The notes: generated by a model not told the origin, from the sequence alone. Positions 13,618 to 22,997 are shown, counted from the first letter of the stretch. The stretch is DNA of 29,113 nucleotides from JANQLU01 sp964434955 (GCA_964434955.1 CAYSXI010000048.1:1-29113), one strand, 5' to 3'. Numbers and translations: made by a program.

Positions 13618-15510
13618 TTACCCTCCTTGTTGATTGATGACGCGATATCGCTTGTTCTGCTCCAGCGACTTCTGCTTGATTTGCTGAGCCCTTCGAAGCT
13701 GATTCAAGTAGTTGATTTCTTTACAACGACATTCAGCCTTGTAGCCTTGGCAGCGTTCACATGTTTCGAACGCCGAACCGACTTTCGAACTGTAGGGATA
13801 TCCATTGGGGGCGACGTTGATTCCATAGATCTGTCGGCCCACTGAATTGCCGCGAGACATATGTGGAGGCGCCTGTTCGTTCGGGGCATTTTGGAACTGG
13901 CCCGGGCTTTCGCCGTGAGTCCCGCCTTGGATGCCGCCCTGGCAACCTCCTTGGCAACCTCCTTGGCAACCTCCTTGGCAACCTCCTTGGCAACCACCCT
14001 GACAACCGCCTTGGCAGCCGTTTTGGCCGCAGCCAGGCAACCCGATGCTTTGCCAATACCGATGGAACATTCGATTGTGCGTTCGCGAGTCGATTTGCTG
14101 CGGCTGATATTGTTGCATTTGCTCTTCGTCAATTTTCTGGCTTTTCCTCGGTGCGAGCAAACGATTGAGATAGTCTTCCCGGATGACGTGATGGTTAATC
14201 CATCCGACGGATTCGGAATGGACAAGCGTCAGGTCAATCTTGTTGGCCGAAAGACGTTTTCGGTGGGCGACCGGCTGAATGCCAACACCGGTCTCATTGT
14301 CCTTCTTGGCAATCTCGACACCCATCGCCGCGATCCCGTCAGAACCAAATGCAAACAGGCCATACTTGCCAGGGTCGATATCGGTAAATTCAAAAACCCC
14401 GTAAACGTCGACCGTCGTGTAGTTGATCACTTCAGTGCCTTGAGTCAGCACGACGGTAATTCCCTGCACATCGACGGGTCGGCCGCTTTGACTATCCGTT
14501 TGATGAACCCGTCCGACAACCCGGCCGTCCGCAAGCGGAACAATCAAATGACTGTCGATCGTTGACGAAGGCGTGGCTTCCGGCAGGTGTTCAAAGATCC
14601 CGTCCACTCCATAGAGTCGTTTGGGATCATCGGCGCCTTCCTCGGATTTGAATATGCCATAATTCCGAAACTCGACTCGTGGAACATAACGTTTCACCCA
14701 GGCCGCGTTAAAATCGGCCGGAGCCACCAATGCCGAAACTCGAATTGCATTGGGAAGCTTGGCATCTTTTCGATGCTTGATGGCGTTGAAGCCGAACGCA
14801 AACATTCCGGCTTCGCCGAATCCGACAATGGTATAACTTGCCTGCTTCACGCCCGAGAAACTGAACATGCCGCTATCGGTGACGTCGGTCGAATCAACCA
14901 TTTTTCCGCGTTGAATCAAATAGACTCGCATGTCGGCATGCATTCGGCGACGGTCATTTTCTTCGCGAAAAACGGGGGCGTAGTTGAGGACTTCGCCATC
15001 CAGTTTTCCCGTTGGGCTCAGCATCACCCAGTTGGCGCGAATCGTGTCCGCGAGCCGGTCGAGTTCATACCCGTCTCCAGCTTCACGCCATCCGGCATAC
15101 TCCTCCGCGACTTCGACAGGAGGCAACGTCGGCGGGCCTTGAAGCCCACCCCCTTGATTGTTGAAGTTGGTTCCTTGCAGAGGATTGCTACCTTGCAAAG
15201 GGTTATTGCCCTGATCCTGCAGGTTCAGCTTCAATGGATCCAACTTGGGCATTTCAATCTGGTTTGGATCCTGTTTGGCGGGATCCTGATTGTCCTGCGT
15301 TTTCGCGTTGCCATTTTCCTGGATTGGCGTTTCCTGAACGCGCTTGGTGCTTGCCAGGATATGGCGAATACGCGACTCGTTCATTCGCGATTCGATTTCG
15401 TCCAACGGAGTTGGTCGTGTTTGCGCGAACGCCGAGCTCAGCGCGGTGCTGGAAACCGCAACGACGGCGCCGACGAGCGCGAACCGCGTGATGGTTGACA
15501 TGCTTTTCAT
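13618..15510 (-). CDS. Exported protein with two regulatory-like beta domains and a GCQG repeat
   Basis: A 630-residue protein with a Sec signal peptide (cleavage likely after AFA, residue 29). Next comes a low-complexity Gln/Asn/Pro-rich linker (about 60-130) with NPLQGSNPLQG repeats. Two carboxypeptidase-regulatory-like beta-sandwich domains follow, at about 168-240 (VYLIQRGKMVD...GMFSFSGVKQASYTIVGFG) and 328-395 (GRVVGRVHQ...GVFEFTDIDPGKYGLFAFG). Such domains serve binding or scaffolding in many secreted planctomycete proteins. At about 497-525 lie seven GCQG tetrapeptides, encoded by near-identical 12-bp repeats. The C-terminus has a CERC...CRC cluster and a basic Gln-rich end. Probably an envelope or extracellular structural protein; no enzyme activity is visible. 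The ATG at 15510 was chosen because it precedes the whole signal; a second ATG three codons later is possible. Confidence 0.85.
   Translation of the reverse strand: MKSMSTITRFALVGAVVAVSSTALSSAFAQTRPTPLDEIESRMNESRIRHILASTKRVQETPIQENGNAKTQDNQDPAKQDPNQIEMPKLDPLKLNLQDQGNNPLQGSNPLQGTNFNNQGGGLQGPPTLPPVEVAEEYAGWREAGDGYELDRLADTIRANWVMLSPTGKLDGEVLNYAPVFREENDRRRMHADMRVYLIQRGKMVDSTDVTDSGMFSFSGVKQASYTIVGFGEAGMFAFGFNAIKHRKDAKLPNAIRVSALVAPADFNAAWVKRYVPRVEFRNYGIFKSEEGADDPKRLYGVDGIFEHLPEATPSSTIDSHLIVPLADGRVVGRVHQTDSQSGRPVDVQGITVVLTQGTEVINYTTVDVYGVFEFTDIDPGKYGLFAFGSDGIAAMGVEIAKKDNETGVGIQPVAHRKRLSANKIDLTLVHSESVGWINHHVIREDYLNRLLAPRKSQKIDEEQMQQYQPQQIDSRTHNRMFHRYWQSIGLPGCGQNGCQGGCQGGCQGGCQGGCQGGCQGGCQGGIQGGTHGESPGQFQNAPNEQAPPHMSRGNSVGRQIYGINVAPNGYPYSSKVGSAFETCERCQGYKAECRCKEINYLNQLRRAQQIKQKSLEQNKRYRVINQQGG
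13937..14020 (-). repeat. Seven tandem 12-bp units encoding GCQG repeats
   Basis: Seven adjacent 12-bp units, consensus CCTTGGCAACCT on the plus strand, run from 13937 to 14020. The second to fourth are identical and the outer ones differ by one to three bases. In the minus-strand gene they encode (GCQG)n, placing a Cys at every fourth residue. The near identity at DNA level suggests recent expansion by slippage and possible length variation between strains. Confidence 0.92.
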
Positions 15511-15877
15511 ATTGGAGCTTTCTGTATGCCAGTGAAACTGGACGTCAGGATCTTGGGAGCGGGAGGTTCAAAATGCCGGCGAAAGCAACAACGCGTGAGC
15601 GTCGCGGGGCCAATGACTCCGGAACGTGAATCTAGCACCCGTCATTGTCGTTGTTCGAAAGATTGCGAGTCCAGCATGACCCATCGAAGCGAGTTCCCGA
15701 TAAGTTCGGCTGGGGGAACTTGGAATGTTCCGACGACTGAACGAGCTAGACCGATTGTCAGCCTCTTTCAAGCCGTTTGGATCGAGGTGAAGTCTGGATT
15801 TTCCGTTGAAACCGTTTCAACAGTTTCAATCGCTCGCGCTGGGCATTTCCACCCCATTTGCAAGCCGAACCTGTTGG
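15511..15877. other. Intergenic region upstream of the GCQG-repeat protein gene
   Basis: 367 nt between two minus-strand genes. Open frames on either strand look spurious (no ribosome site, no family resemblance). The only symmetric element is a 17-bp inverted repeat at 15805-15821, GTTGAAAC-C-GTTTCAAC, with a third half-site-like AGTTTCAAT directly after it. It could be an operator or a weak hairpin past the yceH stop. No T-tract is present. Confidence 0.5.
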
Positions 15878-16609
15878 TTAAATCGATTCCAATTGATTTA
15901 ATCGTTCTTTCAGCTCACTAATTTCTGCCTTCAATTCGTCGATCTGACTTTGCAGATTCGGGCCAGCGGAAGGAGATTCAATCGATCTGGAGGTCGAACC
16001 TGGCTCCGAGCTACTCACCACTTCGCCGGAACTCACCTGCTGACGAATTTGTTCCAATTCGTTGGAAGCATAGAGGTTGTGGGTCACCATTTGCCCGCGA
16101 CCTGAAGGTGTCAGCTCAACCACCAACTTTTTACCCACCAATGAATCAACGATTGGCTTAAGCTCTGATAGTCCGGCGATCGGCTCCATTCGAGCCGCCC
16201 GAGCGCGCAAATCACCCAACGACTGTTCTCCCCGCAACAAGAGCTCGCCCATCACGGCGAGTTCGACTTTGGACACGTCCAGCCACTGATACATCGTGTG
16301 TTTATATTTTGTCGTTCTCCCGGAACCCTGGATTTCGACCACGGCGTTCACGTCGCGCAATTCATCGAGTGTTAGCTCAACATCGTCCGACGCGAGATCC
16401 ATTTGTGGTTTGCGATTGGACTTTTGGTTGCAGGCTGTCGTAATGGCGTTCAACGTCAGCGGGTAGGAGTCCTTGGTGGTCTTGCTTTTCTCAATCAGGA
16501 CACCGACCACGCGGCGTTGAATCGAGCTGAGTGGTCGCCACTTCGGTTCATTGGATTCTTCGACTTCGGAATTGGCAGGGTTCGGGCTTGCGGAGTTTTC
16601 AATATTCAT
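15878..16609 (-). CDS. YceH family (DUF480) winged-helix protein
   Basis: A 243-residue cytosolic protein. Residues about 20-190 match the DUF480/YceH family: PLSSIQRRVVGVLIEKSKTT, a conserved SYPLTLNAITTACNQKSNR block (residues 48-66), and a second winged-helix half with ELAVMGELLLRGEQSLGDLRARAARM. A Ser-rich linker leads to a C-terminal heptad-like coiled coil (about 216-243, QIDELKAEISELKERLNQLE), suggesting oligomerisation. The molecular role of the family is not established; the fold suggests DNA or protein binding. It is transcribed divergently from lpxK, with about 100 nt between the starts. Confidence 0.9.
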   Translation of the reverse strand: MNIENSASPNPANSEVEESNEPKWRPLSSIQRRVVGVLIEKSKTTKDSYPLTLNAITTACNQKSNRKPQMDLASDDVELTLDELRDVNAVVEIQGSGRTTKYKHTMYQWLDVSKVELAVMGELLLRGEQSLGDLRARAARMEPIAGLSELKPIVDSLVGKKLVVELTPSGRGQMVTHNLYASNELEQIRQQVSSGEVVSSSEPGSTSRSIESPSAGPNLQSQIDELKAEISELKERLNQLESI

Positions 16610-16708
16610 GTCGATTATGATCTCGAAATCGTCGGAAGGATTCTCAAATTATTGCCCTCTCTTGATGACGATTCAACAGCCAATCCCGCGACAAGAAATT
16701 CACTGCAC

Positions 16709-17737
16709 GTGAATGAAAAAGAATTCAAAGAGATCATCCAAGGCAAACAACGCTCGCTCGTTGCGACGCTGATTCGCGGACTCTTGTATTGCTTTCAACC
16801 GGTTTACTGGCTGGGCTGGCAGTGGGACCAATGGAGACAGCTTCGAAACCAGGCTCGAGTCAAAGCCCCCGTCGTTTCCATCGGAAACATTACCACGGGT
16901 GGAACCGGCAAAACGCCCATGGTTCATTTCATTTGCCAGTGGTTTCTCGATCGAAAAAAGACACCCGTCATTCTAAGTCGAGGTTACAGTCACGCTGCGG
17001 ATTCCAACGCGCCCAATGATGAATGGCAGGAGCTTCGTCTTCGCCTGCCAGGCGTCGTTCATTTACAGAATCGCAATCGAGTCGCGATTGCGCGGGCGGC
17101 CGTTGAAGAACATGAGCCGGACGTACTGGTGCTCGACGATGGCTTCCAACACCGAAGACTGGCTCGCGACGTTGACGTTGTTCTGATTGATGTCACCAAC
17201 CCCTTTGGCCACGGCCACCTGTTGCCGCGAGGGCTTTTGCGCGAGCCGCTTCGTCAACTTTCGTTGGCGGACACATTGATCCTGACGCGATGCGAACAAG
17301 TGAATGAATCGGAACTGAAGCGTATCGAATCGGAGTTGCGTTTGTTCAACGCGGAAGCCCCCATTTTCAGATCGAAGTTTGAACCCAGCGGCTTGGTGGA
17401 TCTGAAATCCGGGAAGTTGCCCCTTGATTTCCTTCGAGGAAAATCGGTGTTCGCGTTTGCGGGCATCGGAAACCCCGAAAACTTTTTTGAATCACTCCGC
17501 CAGATGGATTTGCTGCTTTCAACGACCAAGTCGTTTCCAGATCACCATGAATATTCCAGCGATGATTTCTCAGGCGAATCACTGGAACCAGCAGCACTTT
17601 CCGCGGACGTTTGGATATGCACCCTGAAAGATCTCGTGAAAGTGAAAGAGTTAAAATCCCTGAAGCGCCCAATCGTCGCATTGGAAATTGAGATGAAGAT
17701 TGAAGGCGATTGGGATGCCCTGTTCAATTTCAATTAG
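16709..17737 (+). CDS. lpxK: Tetraacyldisaccharide 4'-kinase (LpxK)
   Basis: Inner-membrane-associated kinase that phosphorylates the 4' position of the lipid A disaccharide precursor. The P-loop sits in the family signature GNITTGGTGKTP (residues 59-70), followed by VILSRGY (87-93) and the conserved LDDGFQHRRLARD block (142-154) and RGLLREP. An N-terminal amphipathic/hydrophobic helix (about 17-36) is as expected for membrane attachment. I place the start at GTG 16709, giving 342 residues, within the family range. No in-frame ATG is suitable and the ribosome site is weak, so a start slightly upstream is possible. The gene implies that this organism makes lipid A, consistent with a Gram-negative-type envelope. 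Confidence 0.92.
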   Translation: MNEKEFKEIIQGKQRSLVATLIRGLLYCFQPVYWLGWQWDQWRQLRNQARVKAPVVSIGNITTGGTGKTPMVHFICQWFLDRKKTPVILSRGYSHAADSNAPNDEWQELRLRLPGVVHLQNRNRVAIARAAVEEHEPDVLVLDDGFQHRRLARDVDVVLIDVTNPFGHGHLLPRGLLREPLRQLSLADTLILTRCEQVNESELKRIESELRLFNAEAPIFRSKFEPSGLVDLKSGKLPLDFLRGKSVFAFAGIGNPENFFESLRQMDLLLSTTKSFPDHHEYSSDDFSGESLEPAALSADVWICTLKDLVKVKELKSLKRPIVALEIEMKIEGDWDALFNFN

Positions 17738-17777
17738 CTCCATTCGCGGATGAAGCTTTCGAATCCTCAGCTATGAA

Positions 17778-20700
17778 CTAGCGAATCTTGAACACTCGAT
17801 TGGGAAATCGAAACCGGACTCTTTCAAAGAGCGAGGACGAACGTTCAATCGTCGGAGCCATCGAGTTGGCTTGAGAATTCTTCTCCGGGTTTTCACTCGG
17901 CTGCTCTTCTTCCTCACCAATGTACGTCTCCAGGAACGTTGGCCAATAGCTGGAAAGCAACTTACGACTGCCGTTCCAGTCACCTTTGTTCACCAATTGG
18001 TAAGCGGCAAGCGATATCGTCTGTGAAAGTGCTTTGCGATCGACCTCGTCAAACCAGCGATCGTACACTTCGACTTTGTCCACCCAGACTTCGCCCTCAC
18101 CCATGAGGTCCAACCCAACCTGCAAGTTCTCGAGGCCAACCGAAGGCAGATCATCGAAGTGGACTGCAAAACGCTTCCACGAACTTTCGATTTGGTTTTG
18201 TTTTCCATCGGGCACAAGACTTCCGACGTTCGCAAATCGATAGTACTCGCTTCCAAGGTGTTTGCCTTGAATGGAGATTCGAAGGGGTGGCTGTTTTTTT
18301 GGGTCCTCCGTCCTCAGCCAGACTGCAAATGTCAGGCGACCAGTTTCAGGAGGTTTGAAGGAACGACTTCGGAGCCAAACCACACCTTTCTTGCTTTTCA
18401 GTTTCAAGCATTGATTCCCATCGACGGCGTTTCCCCGATGCACTTCGACGTCGATGGCGCGATTCAGATCGAAACTCCATTGGGGTGGTCGCAGCGATTC
18501 TGTTTCTTGCTCGAAACTGCTGTTCCCCACTGCCGGCATTGGCTTGACGCGATCGAGTTCTTCAATCTTGACTCGCAAACGGCTGATCCGTTCCTGAATT
18601 CGTGGAACAATTTTCTTGTCCATGACGACCGAAAAATTCTCGACGCGAATCTCGCGATTGCTTTGGGTAACACCGCCGACGAGGCCGTAGGGCAAAACGG
18701 TCACGCGGGTTCCTTTGTTGCCTTTGGACGTCGTGACATCTTGCAGGACCGCATCGTTCAAAGATGCCGGAAATACTTGGTTGATATTCCATTCAATGGT
18801 TACCGTTGCCGTCCAGGGACTGTTGTTCACAATATAGAAAAAGTGTCGACCATCGTGCTGGATTTGTCGAACGACGACTGGTTGTGGGGTTTTTGTTTCG
18901 ACCCTCGTCATCGGGATGTTTGGTAACCGGTTAAAAGCTTTGCGCCATTCGATCATCGCTTTCTCTTGGCCAAGAGGGAGCATCTGCCCTCCGTCGCCAA
19001 TCAGTTTTGAATCACCCGAAGCAAGTGCTTCCGAGAATCGTTTGCGATTCTGCCATTCGGAAAGAACGAGTGGTTGCCAGCGGATCAGGTCGCCACGATG
19101 CCGCGAAAATGGCGACATTTTTTGAAGCTGGGCGTAATGGACCCACTGATCTCGACCAACAAAGAGGTCCCCTGCTCTTTTGATTCTGTGATCCACCTGT
19201 TGTTTTTGTGGGGAATGATTCAACTCAAACTCAATACGACCCTGGGATACCGGCTCACCGGTTGCCACCCGTTGAGGCCGCAACATGACCAACGAATCAA
19301 TCTTGTCCAACTCGAATGGATCCAATCCCTTGTTGCGCATCGATGCCAGGTAATTCATGGACTTGCGGACACCGGGAGAAAGATTTGCCCGTGATTCCTT
19401 GTCACGAAACAAATCGACACAGGAAAGATAGAGTTTTCGGTTTGGCTGGTCGGCCACAAGCTCCGAAAGCTCACGATAGAACCCGGTTGTCTGCGAAATC
19501 CTCCACTGCATCCAACTCGGAAACAGGTCACCGCGAGTGATTCTCTGAATTGCCGTCTCGTGATCAATCGCCTGGCCGTCGATTTTTTCGGAAGCTAAAA
19601 ACTGCTTCACCGTCGGTTGATCAAATCCCCACTGCTGGCCCGGAAGAATGGTGAATGTATCGGGCCCAAGCTTGATAGCCAGTCCTCCATACGACTCGTA
19701 GTTGCGATATCGGAGGTGGACTTCCGAAACAACTTTTTGTATCTCACGCTGCACCAGGGGACTCAGCAAGTTGTAGGAGGGTTTGCCATTTGCTCCGCCG
19801 CCAGCCAAGTGTTGCTTGCGAATATTGATGTACTTCAGAGAGTCGTCGGCGAGCTGGCGATGTTCCAGGTATTCCAGTTCCGGCAACGCGGTCGACAGTT
19901 CCAAAACGGGAATGAATCTTAGCCCCTCCCGCTCAAACATCTTCAGCATCAACGCGACGACATCCTTGCGATTCCCATCGGGTTTGTCGGTTGCAAAGAT
20001 CCCCGTATCGTATTTGGGTCCGGAGCGAAGCGACTTGGATGGAAAGATTGAATTTCCATTTGCGGCAATCGTGATCATCGCGCCGCGATATTCGTTGGCT
20101 TTCAAATACTCGATCAGCCTTCCCGTACCTTGATAGAAGAATCGCCAGTCCGTTACGGATTGATTGAGTCCCGGATCATGTTTTTTCGCGGTCGCAAAGT
20201 TCTCGGGAAAAAGTGGCTCTTCGTAATACGCCAGGAAACCACGAGTCGGACGATTCTTTGCTGTTCCTTTTCCCAAATCGGTTGGGTCATTCGCGTTGAG
20301 CCGGTTCGGCCCTGCGTACAGGTTAAGTTTCCCGATTCGGGCTTTATTGCGTCGATCTCGGTTGGCAATAACGACGTAAATTTTCCGAGTCTTTGGCCAG
20401 AACGGAATGCGATGTGTAGCGATTGGCGACTTGGGATTTGTCTCCGGAAGCGCCATGGAATCGGTTCGATAAAAGAATCCGGAGTCCGCTCCCAAAGTCT
20501 CAAACTGCCCTTGGGCGTTTTCCTGCAGGATACTGATCCCAACGGCCTGATCGACGCGTTGGTATTCGACTTCGAGAATGTGTGGCTTGGAAAGCGAATC
20601 GACTTCCATGGGAAACACCTGCCAACTTCCGACATCCATTTGAAGCCAGCGTTTGTCAAATACGGAAACCTTTCCGTTTCCAAAGTCCGATTTTTGCCAC

Positions 20701-21671
20701 TTGGCAAGGATCGTACTCGGGTTGAGTGGATCGATATCTTTCGTCGATTCAGCCGGATGAATTTTTGCAATCGAGCGCCAAAGCGCATTGCTCCTGTCTT
20801 CCGTTTTCCGAGAAGACAGAACGACAAAATCCTGCTTTCGTGTGAGTTGATGACGCGAGAAGTTCCGAAGCTTTCGTTCAGAAACTCGAAGCATCAGCTC
20901 ATAAACGCCTTCTTGGTCGGGAAGCTCAAACTCCGGCATGGTTACCGGAGCAAGGTGGCCCTTGTCGTCCGTCGAGTATTCCCGCGACAGGCTCGAAACG
21001 ACTTTCTCGTCGCGGAGGCGACGTACAGAAAAGTCGACTCGATATTTGCTGTTTGAATTGAGACCCGCTTGGCGAAAATAAACATTGGGTGCCAACGTTT
21101 CGCCGGCCTGGAAAATCGGATGGGAACGTTTCCAGTCAATGAAAATCTGATCTCCGGGGCACCTGAAAACCGACACGTAGTTTTGCCCCTGGTCGATTCG
21201 TTGTTGAAAGGGCTGTTGATTGATCTCTTCGATCTTCAACGATTTCCGATACTTGCGACCATCCCCGGCGGTTAGCTCAAAGTACAAGTGGGCGTCAGCC
21301 GAAGCATTGGTCTCGATGTCGATCCCGTTGAAACCAGTCTGACCAACGGGAAGAAGCTGAACCTCGCCCTTTCCCAGCATGGTGGAGGCACCGGTTGCGC
21401 CGTCCACTCCCAGATTTCGCGTGCTCAGGATTTCTCCGTCCGAGACCGTGATTTTCCCGATCCAGGATTCCGGATTCGGGCCGCCCCAGACAAATCGAAT
21501 TCGCATCCGATTTTCTAAAGAATGGGTCTCGTTCTCTTGCGCAACGCCAGTCAACGGCGAGGCAATGAAGATCAGGAAAACCGAAAGGGATGAGAAGACA
21601 GCGCGCGCGAACGGCGATCGATACCATTCAACGAACAACTTCCATTTTTTCGGACTTCCTTGTCCGAACAT
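17778..21671 (-). CDS. Giant exported GHL10-like (glycosidase-like) protein
   Basis: A protein of 1297 residues from ATG 21671. An in-frame GTG at 21722 would add 17 residues, but its GGAG is too close to serve it. A signal or anchor helix (about 26-43, VFSSLSVFLIFIASPLTGV) points to export. The N-terminal third is beta-rich. The middle (about 490-800) has a TIM-barrel-like pattern: RGAMITIAANG, then REGLRFIPVLELST, then YNLLSPLVQREIQKVVSEV and YGGLAIKLG. It recalls the glycoside-hydrolase-like GHL10 (DUF187) family, but I cannot assign catalytic acids. A jelly-roll, carbohydrate-binding-like domain follows near 1110-1230 (NSSFEQ...GNQCLKLKSKKG...LTFAVWLRTED). The C-terminus is low complexity. 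Likely a surface or periplasmic polysaccharide-handling protein; substrate unknown. The neighbouring pseudo-sulfatase fits a glycan theme. Confidence 0.75.
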   Translation of the reverse strand: MFGQGSPKKWKLFVEWYRSPFARAVFSSLSVFLIFIASPLTGVAQENETHSLENRMRIRFVWGGPNPESWIGKITVSDGEILSTRNLGVDGATGASTMLGKGEVQLLPVGQTGFNGIDIETNASADAHLYFELTAGDGRKYRKSLKIEEINQQPFQQRIDQGQNYVSVFRCPGDQIFIDWKRSHPIFQAGETLAPNVYFRQAGLNSNSKYRVDFSVRRLRDEKVVSSLSREYSTDDKGHLAPVTMPEFELPDQEGVYELMLRVSERKLRNFSRHQLTRKQDFVVLSSRKTEDRSNALWRSIAKIHPAESTKDIDPLNPSTILAKWQKSDFGNGKVSVFDKRWLQMDVGSWQVFPMEVDSLSKPHILEVEYQRVDQAVGISILQENAQGQFETLGADSGFFYRTDSMALPETNPKSPIATHRIPFWPKTRKIYVVIANRDRRNKARIGKLNLYAGPNRLNANDPTDLGKGTAKNRPTRGFLAYYEEPLFPENFATAKKHDPGLNQSVTDWRFFYQGTGRLIEYLKANEYRGAMITIAANGNSIFPSKSLRSGPKYDTGIFATDKPDGNRKDVVALMLKMFEREGLRFIPVLELSTALPELEYLEHRQLADDSLKYINIRKQHLAGGGANGKPSYNLLSPLVQREIQKVVSEVHLRYRNYESYGGLAIKLGPDTFTILPGQQWGFDQPTVKQFLASEKIDGQAIDHETAIQRITRGDLFPSWMQWRISQTTGFYRELSELVADQPNRKLYLSCVDLFRDKESRANLSPGVRKSMNYLASMRNKGLDPFELDKIDSLVMLRPQRVATGEPVSQGRIEFELNHSPQKQQVDHRIKRAGDLFVGRDQWVHYAQLQKMSPFSRHRGDLIRWQPLVLSEWQNRKRFSEALASGDSKLIGDGGQMLPLGQEKAMIEWRKAFNRLPNIPMTRVETKTPQPVVVRQIQHDGRHFFYIVNNSPWTATVTIEWNINQVFPASLNDAVLQDVTTSKGNKGTRVTVLPYGLVGGVTQSNREIRVENFSVVMDKKIVPRIQERISRLRVKIEELDRVKPMPAVGNSSFEQETESLRPPQWSFDLNRAIDVEVHRGNAVDGNQCLKLKSKKGVVWLRSRSFKPPETGRLTFAVWLRTEDPKKQPPLRISIQGKHLGSEYYRFANVGSLVPDGKQNQIESSWKRFAVHFDDLPSVGLENLQVGLDLMGEGEVWVDKVEVYDRWFDEVDRKALSQTISLAAYQLVNKGDWNGSRKLLSSYWPTFLETYIGEEEEQPSENPEKNSQANSMAPTIERSSSLFERVRFRFPNRVFKIR

Positions 21672-21827
21672 TTTCGGTCCGGGGTCTAAATGATGCGTCA
21701 GTGCATGGAGAAAAGGGCGCACTCCAAGGTCAAATTACCACCGCAACCCTTTACCAACCAAGTTCAATCAACCGGATTTGGCCACCGGTGCTAGCGGTCA
21801 CATCATGAATACGGGGGAAACAACCCG

Positions 21828-22997
21828 TTATCGACCCCAAGTTGCCATAAGATGATCTTCCAACTTCACGTCGAATTCTCGACCCGCGTCCTTTGCTTGC
21901 TCCCAGGCGTCTGCGATTTGCTGCAGTTCCTCAACCACATCGACTCGCCGGCTTGAGACGTCATTGAATTCGAAACGATCATCCGGCTTGACGAAGAGCT
22001 TGGCCTGCTCACCAACTTCAACAAGTAACCAGGCGCGCGTTCGGACCAGGCGAGTCGGTGATTCTTCCCCCGGAATTCGGAGAACGATTAAATCGGAGTC
22101 GGCGGGCCCCATCAAATCGGCGTTGATATTGGGCGCACCTATTGCCGACTCGAGGAAAGCCCGCATCACCACTTCCGCATCAAAAAGGTCCTGATGCCGA
22201 AATACCGTGGGCTGAAAACCCGCGTTATGAACAATCCATGGAACATGGGCTGATTCGCTAAAAAGAATTGGTTGATCAACTCCGATAACTCGGTGTTCTC
22301 CGAGCGGGTAACCCTTGGGCGACGTTAGCCCCAAGACAAGACGGTTGTTGTGCTCAAGATTCAATTCGTCAAGCAAAACACCCAAGCAAGTATCAAGCAC
22401 AAACATCTGGGCCGCAAAGGCCTGCTGGATTCCGAGCAAGGTATCCGGGTCGACATCGCCCTCTCCGCGCAGATCAAACGCCGGAGGCTCCAAGAAAAAT
22501 GGTGGGGCGGGATCGTCTTCTTCGACAAATGATTCGCGAACCGAATAGGGTGCGTCCCATGCTCCAAACATCCCTTTCAATTCAATCCAAATCATCTTCA
22601 CATCACTTTGCAGCAGCTCGTGAAGCTGATCGATGGTTTGAGCAAAAATTTGGGCCAGCTGTGTTTGCTCCAACTCAGCCGCAAGCCCCGTCGGTTCGTC
22701 TGCCCCCAATGACAGGACTTCCGAAAATTTTTCCTGAAGGGCCGGCGAGATCGACTCGCCGCAATCGGTCAACAAAACCGAAGGTTCCGGCAGCGGTTCC
22801 CATTCAGGAATCGAAACCGCGGCACCCACCGCGATCTCGTTGGCAAATGCAAACTCGTAGACTTCCGATCGATTTGCCAAGCGGTTGATGCCCGGCGTCT
22901 CAATCCAGTTATTGCCGTAAGTCGGCAAATGCTGAGCCGAAAGGCCACCGATGCTTAACAGAATCGTTTTCTTGGATGGAAAATTCAATTCACTCAT
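21828..22997 (-). CDS. Degenerate sulfatase-fold (alkaline phosphatase superfamily) protein
   Basis: A 389-residue protein without signal peptide. Its opening KKTILLSIGGLSAQHLPTYG and WIETPGINRLANRS follow the N-terminus of type I sulfatases, where the pattern is I-x-DD-L-x-x-x-H-L-x-x-YG and TPNIDRLA. Late in the protein, VLDTCLGVLLDELNLEHNNRL, LTSPKGYPLGEH and HVPWIVH resemble the sulfatase block ending in DHG-x-x-LGEH and a VP-(L/W)-I strand. However, the metal-binding DD is GG (residues 17-18), the formylglycine motif C/S-x-P-x-R is absent after FANEIAVGAA, and DHG has become PKG (227-229). It is probably catalytically dead. ATG 22997 was chosen over a GTG at 23018, as the family sequence begins right after it. 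Confidence 0.7.
   Translation of the reverse strand: MSELNFPSKKTILLSIGGLSAQHLPTYGNNWIETPGINRLANRSEVYEFAFANEIAVGAAVSIPEWEPLPEPSVLLTDCGESISPALQEKFSEVLSLGADEPTGLAAELEQTQLAQIFAQTIDQLHELLQSDVKMIWIELKGMFGAWDAPYSVRESFVEEDDPAPPFFLEPPAFDLRGEGDVDPDTLLGIQQAFAAQMFVLDTCLGVLLDELNLEHNNRLVLGLTSPKGYPLGEHRVIGVDQPILFSESAHVPWIVHNAGFQPTVFRHQDLFDAEVVMRAFLESAIGAPNINADLMGPADSDLIVLRIPGEESPTRLVRTRAWLLVEVGEQAKLFVKPDDRFEFNDVSSRRVDVVEELQQIADAWEQAKDAGREFDVKLEDHLMATWGR

Noticed and set aside
14587..15498. 303-residue plus-strand open frame
   Set aside because: Antisense shadow of the exported GCQG-repeat protein gene; that strand has signal peptide, domain patterns and a terminator, while this frame has no recognisable motif.
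15526..15921. 131-residue plus-strand open frame
   Set aside because: Overlaps the 3' end of yceH in antisense, has no ribosome site and no recognisable motif.
20130..21056. 308-residue plus-strand open frame
   Set aside because: Antisense shadow within the giant GHL10-like gene; composition is not protein-like and there is no ribosome site.
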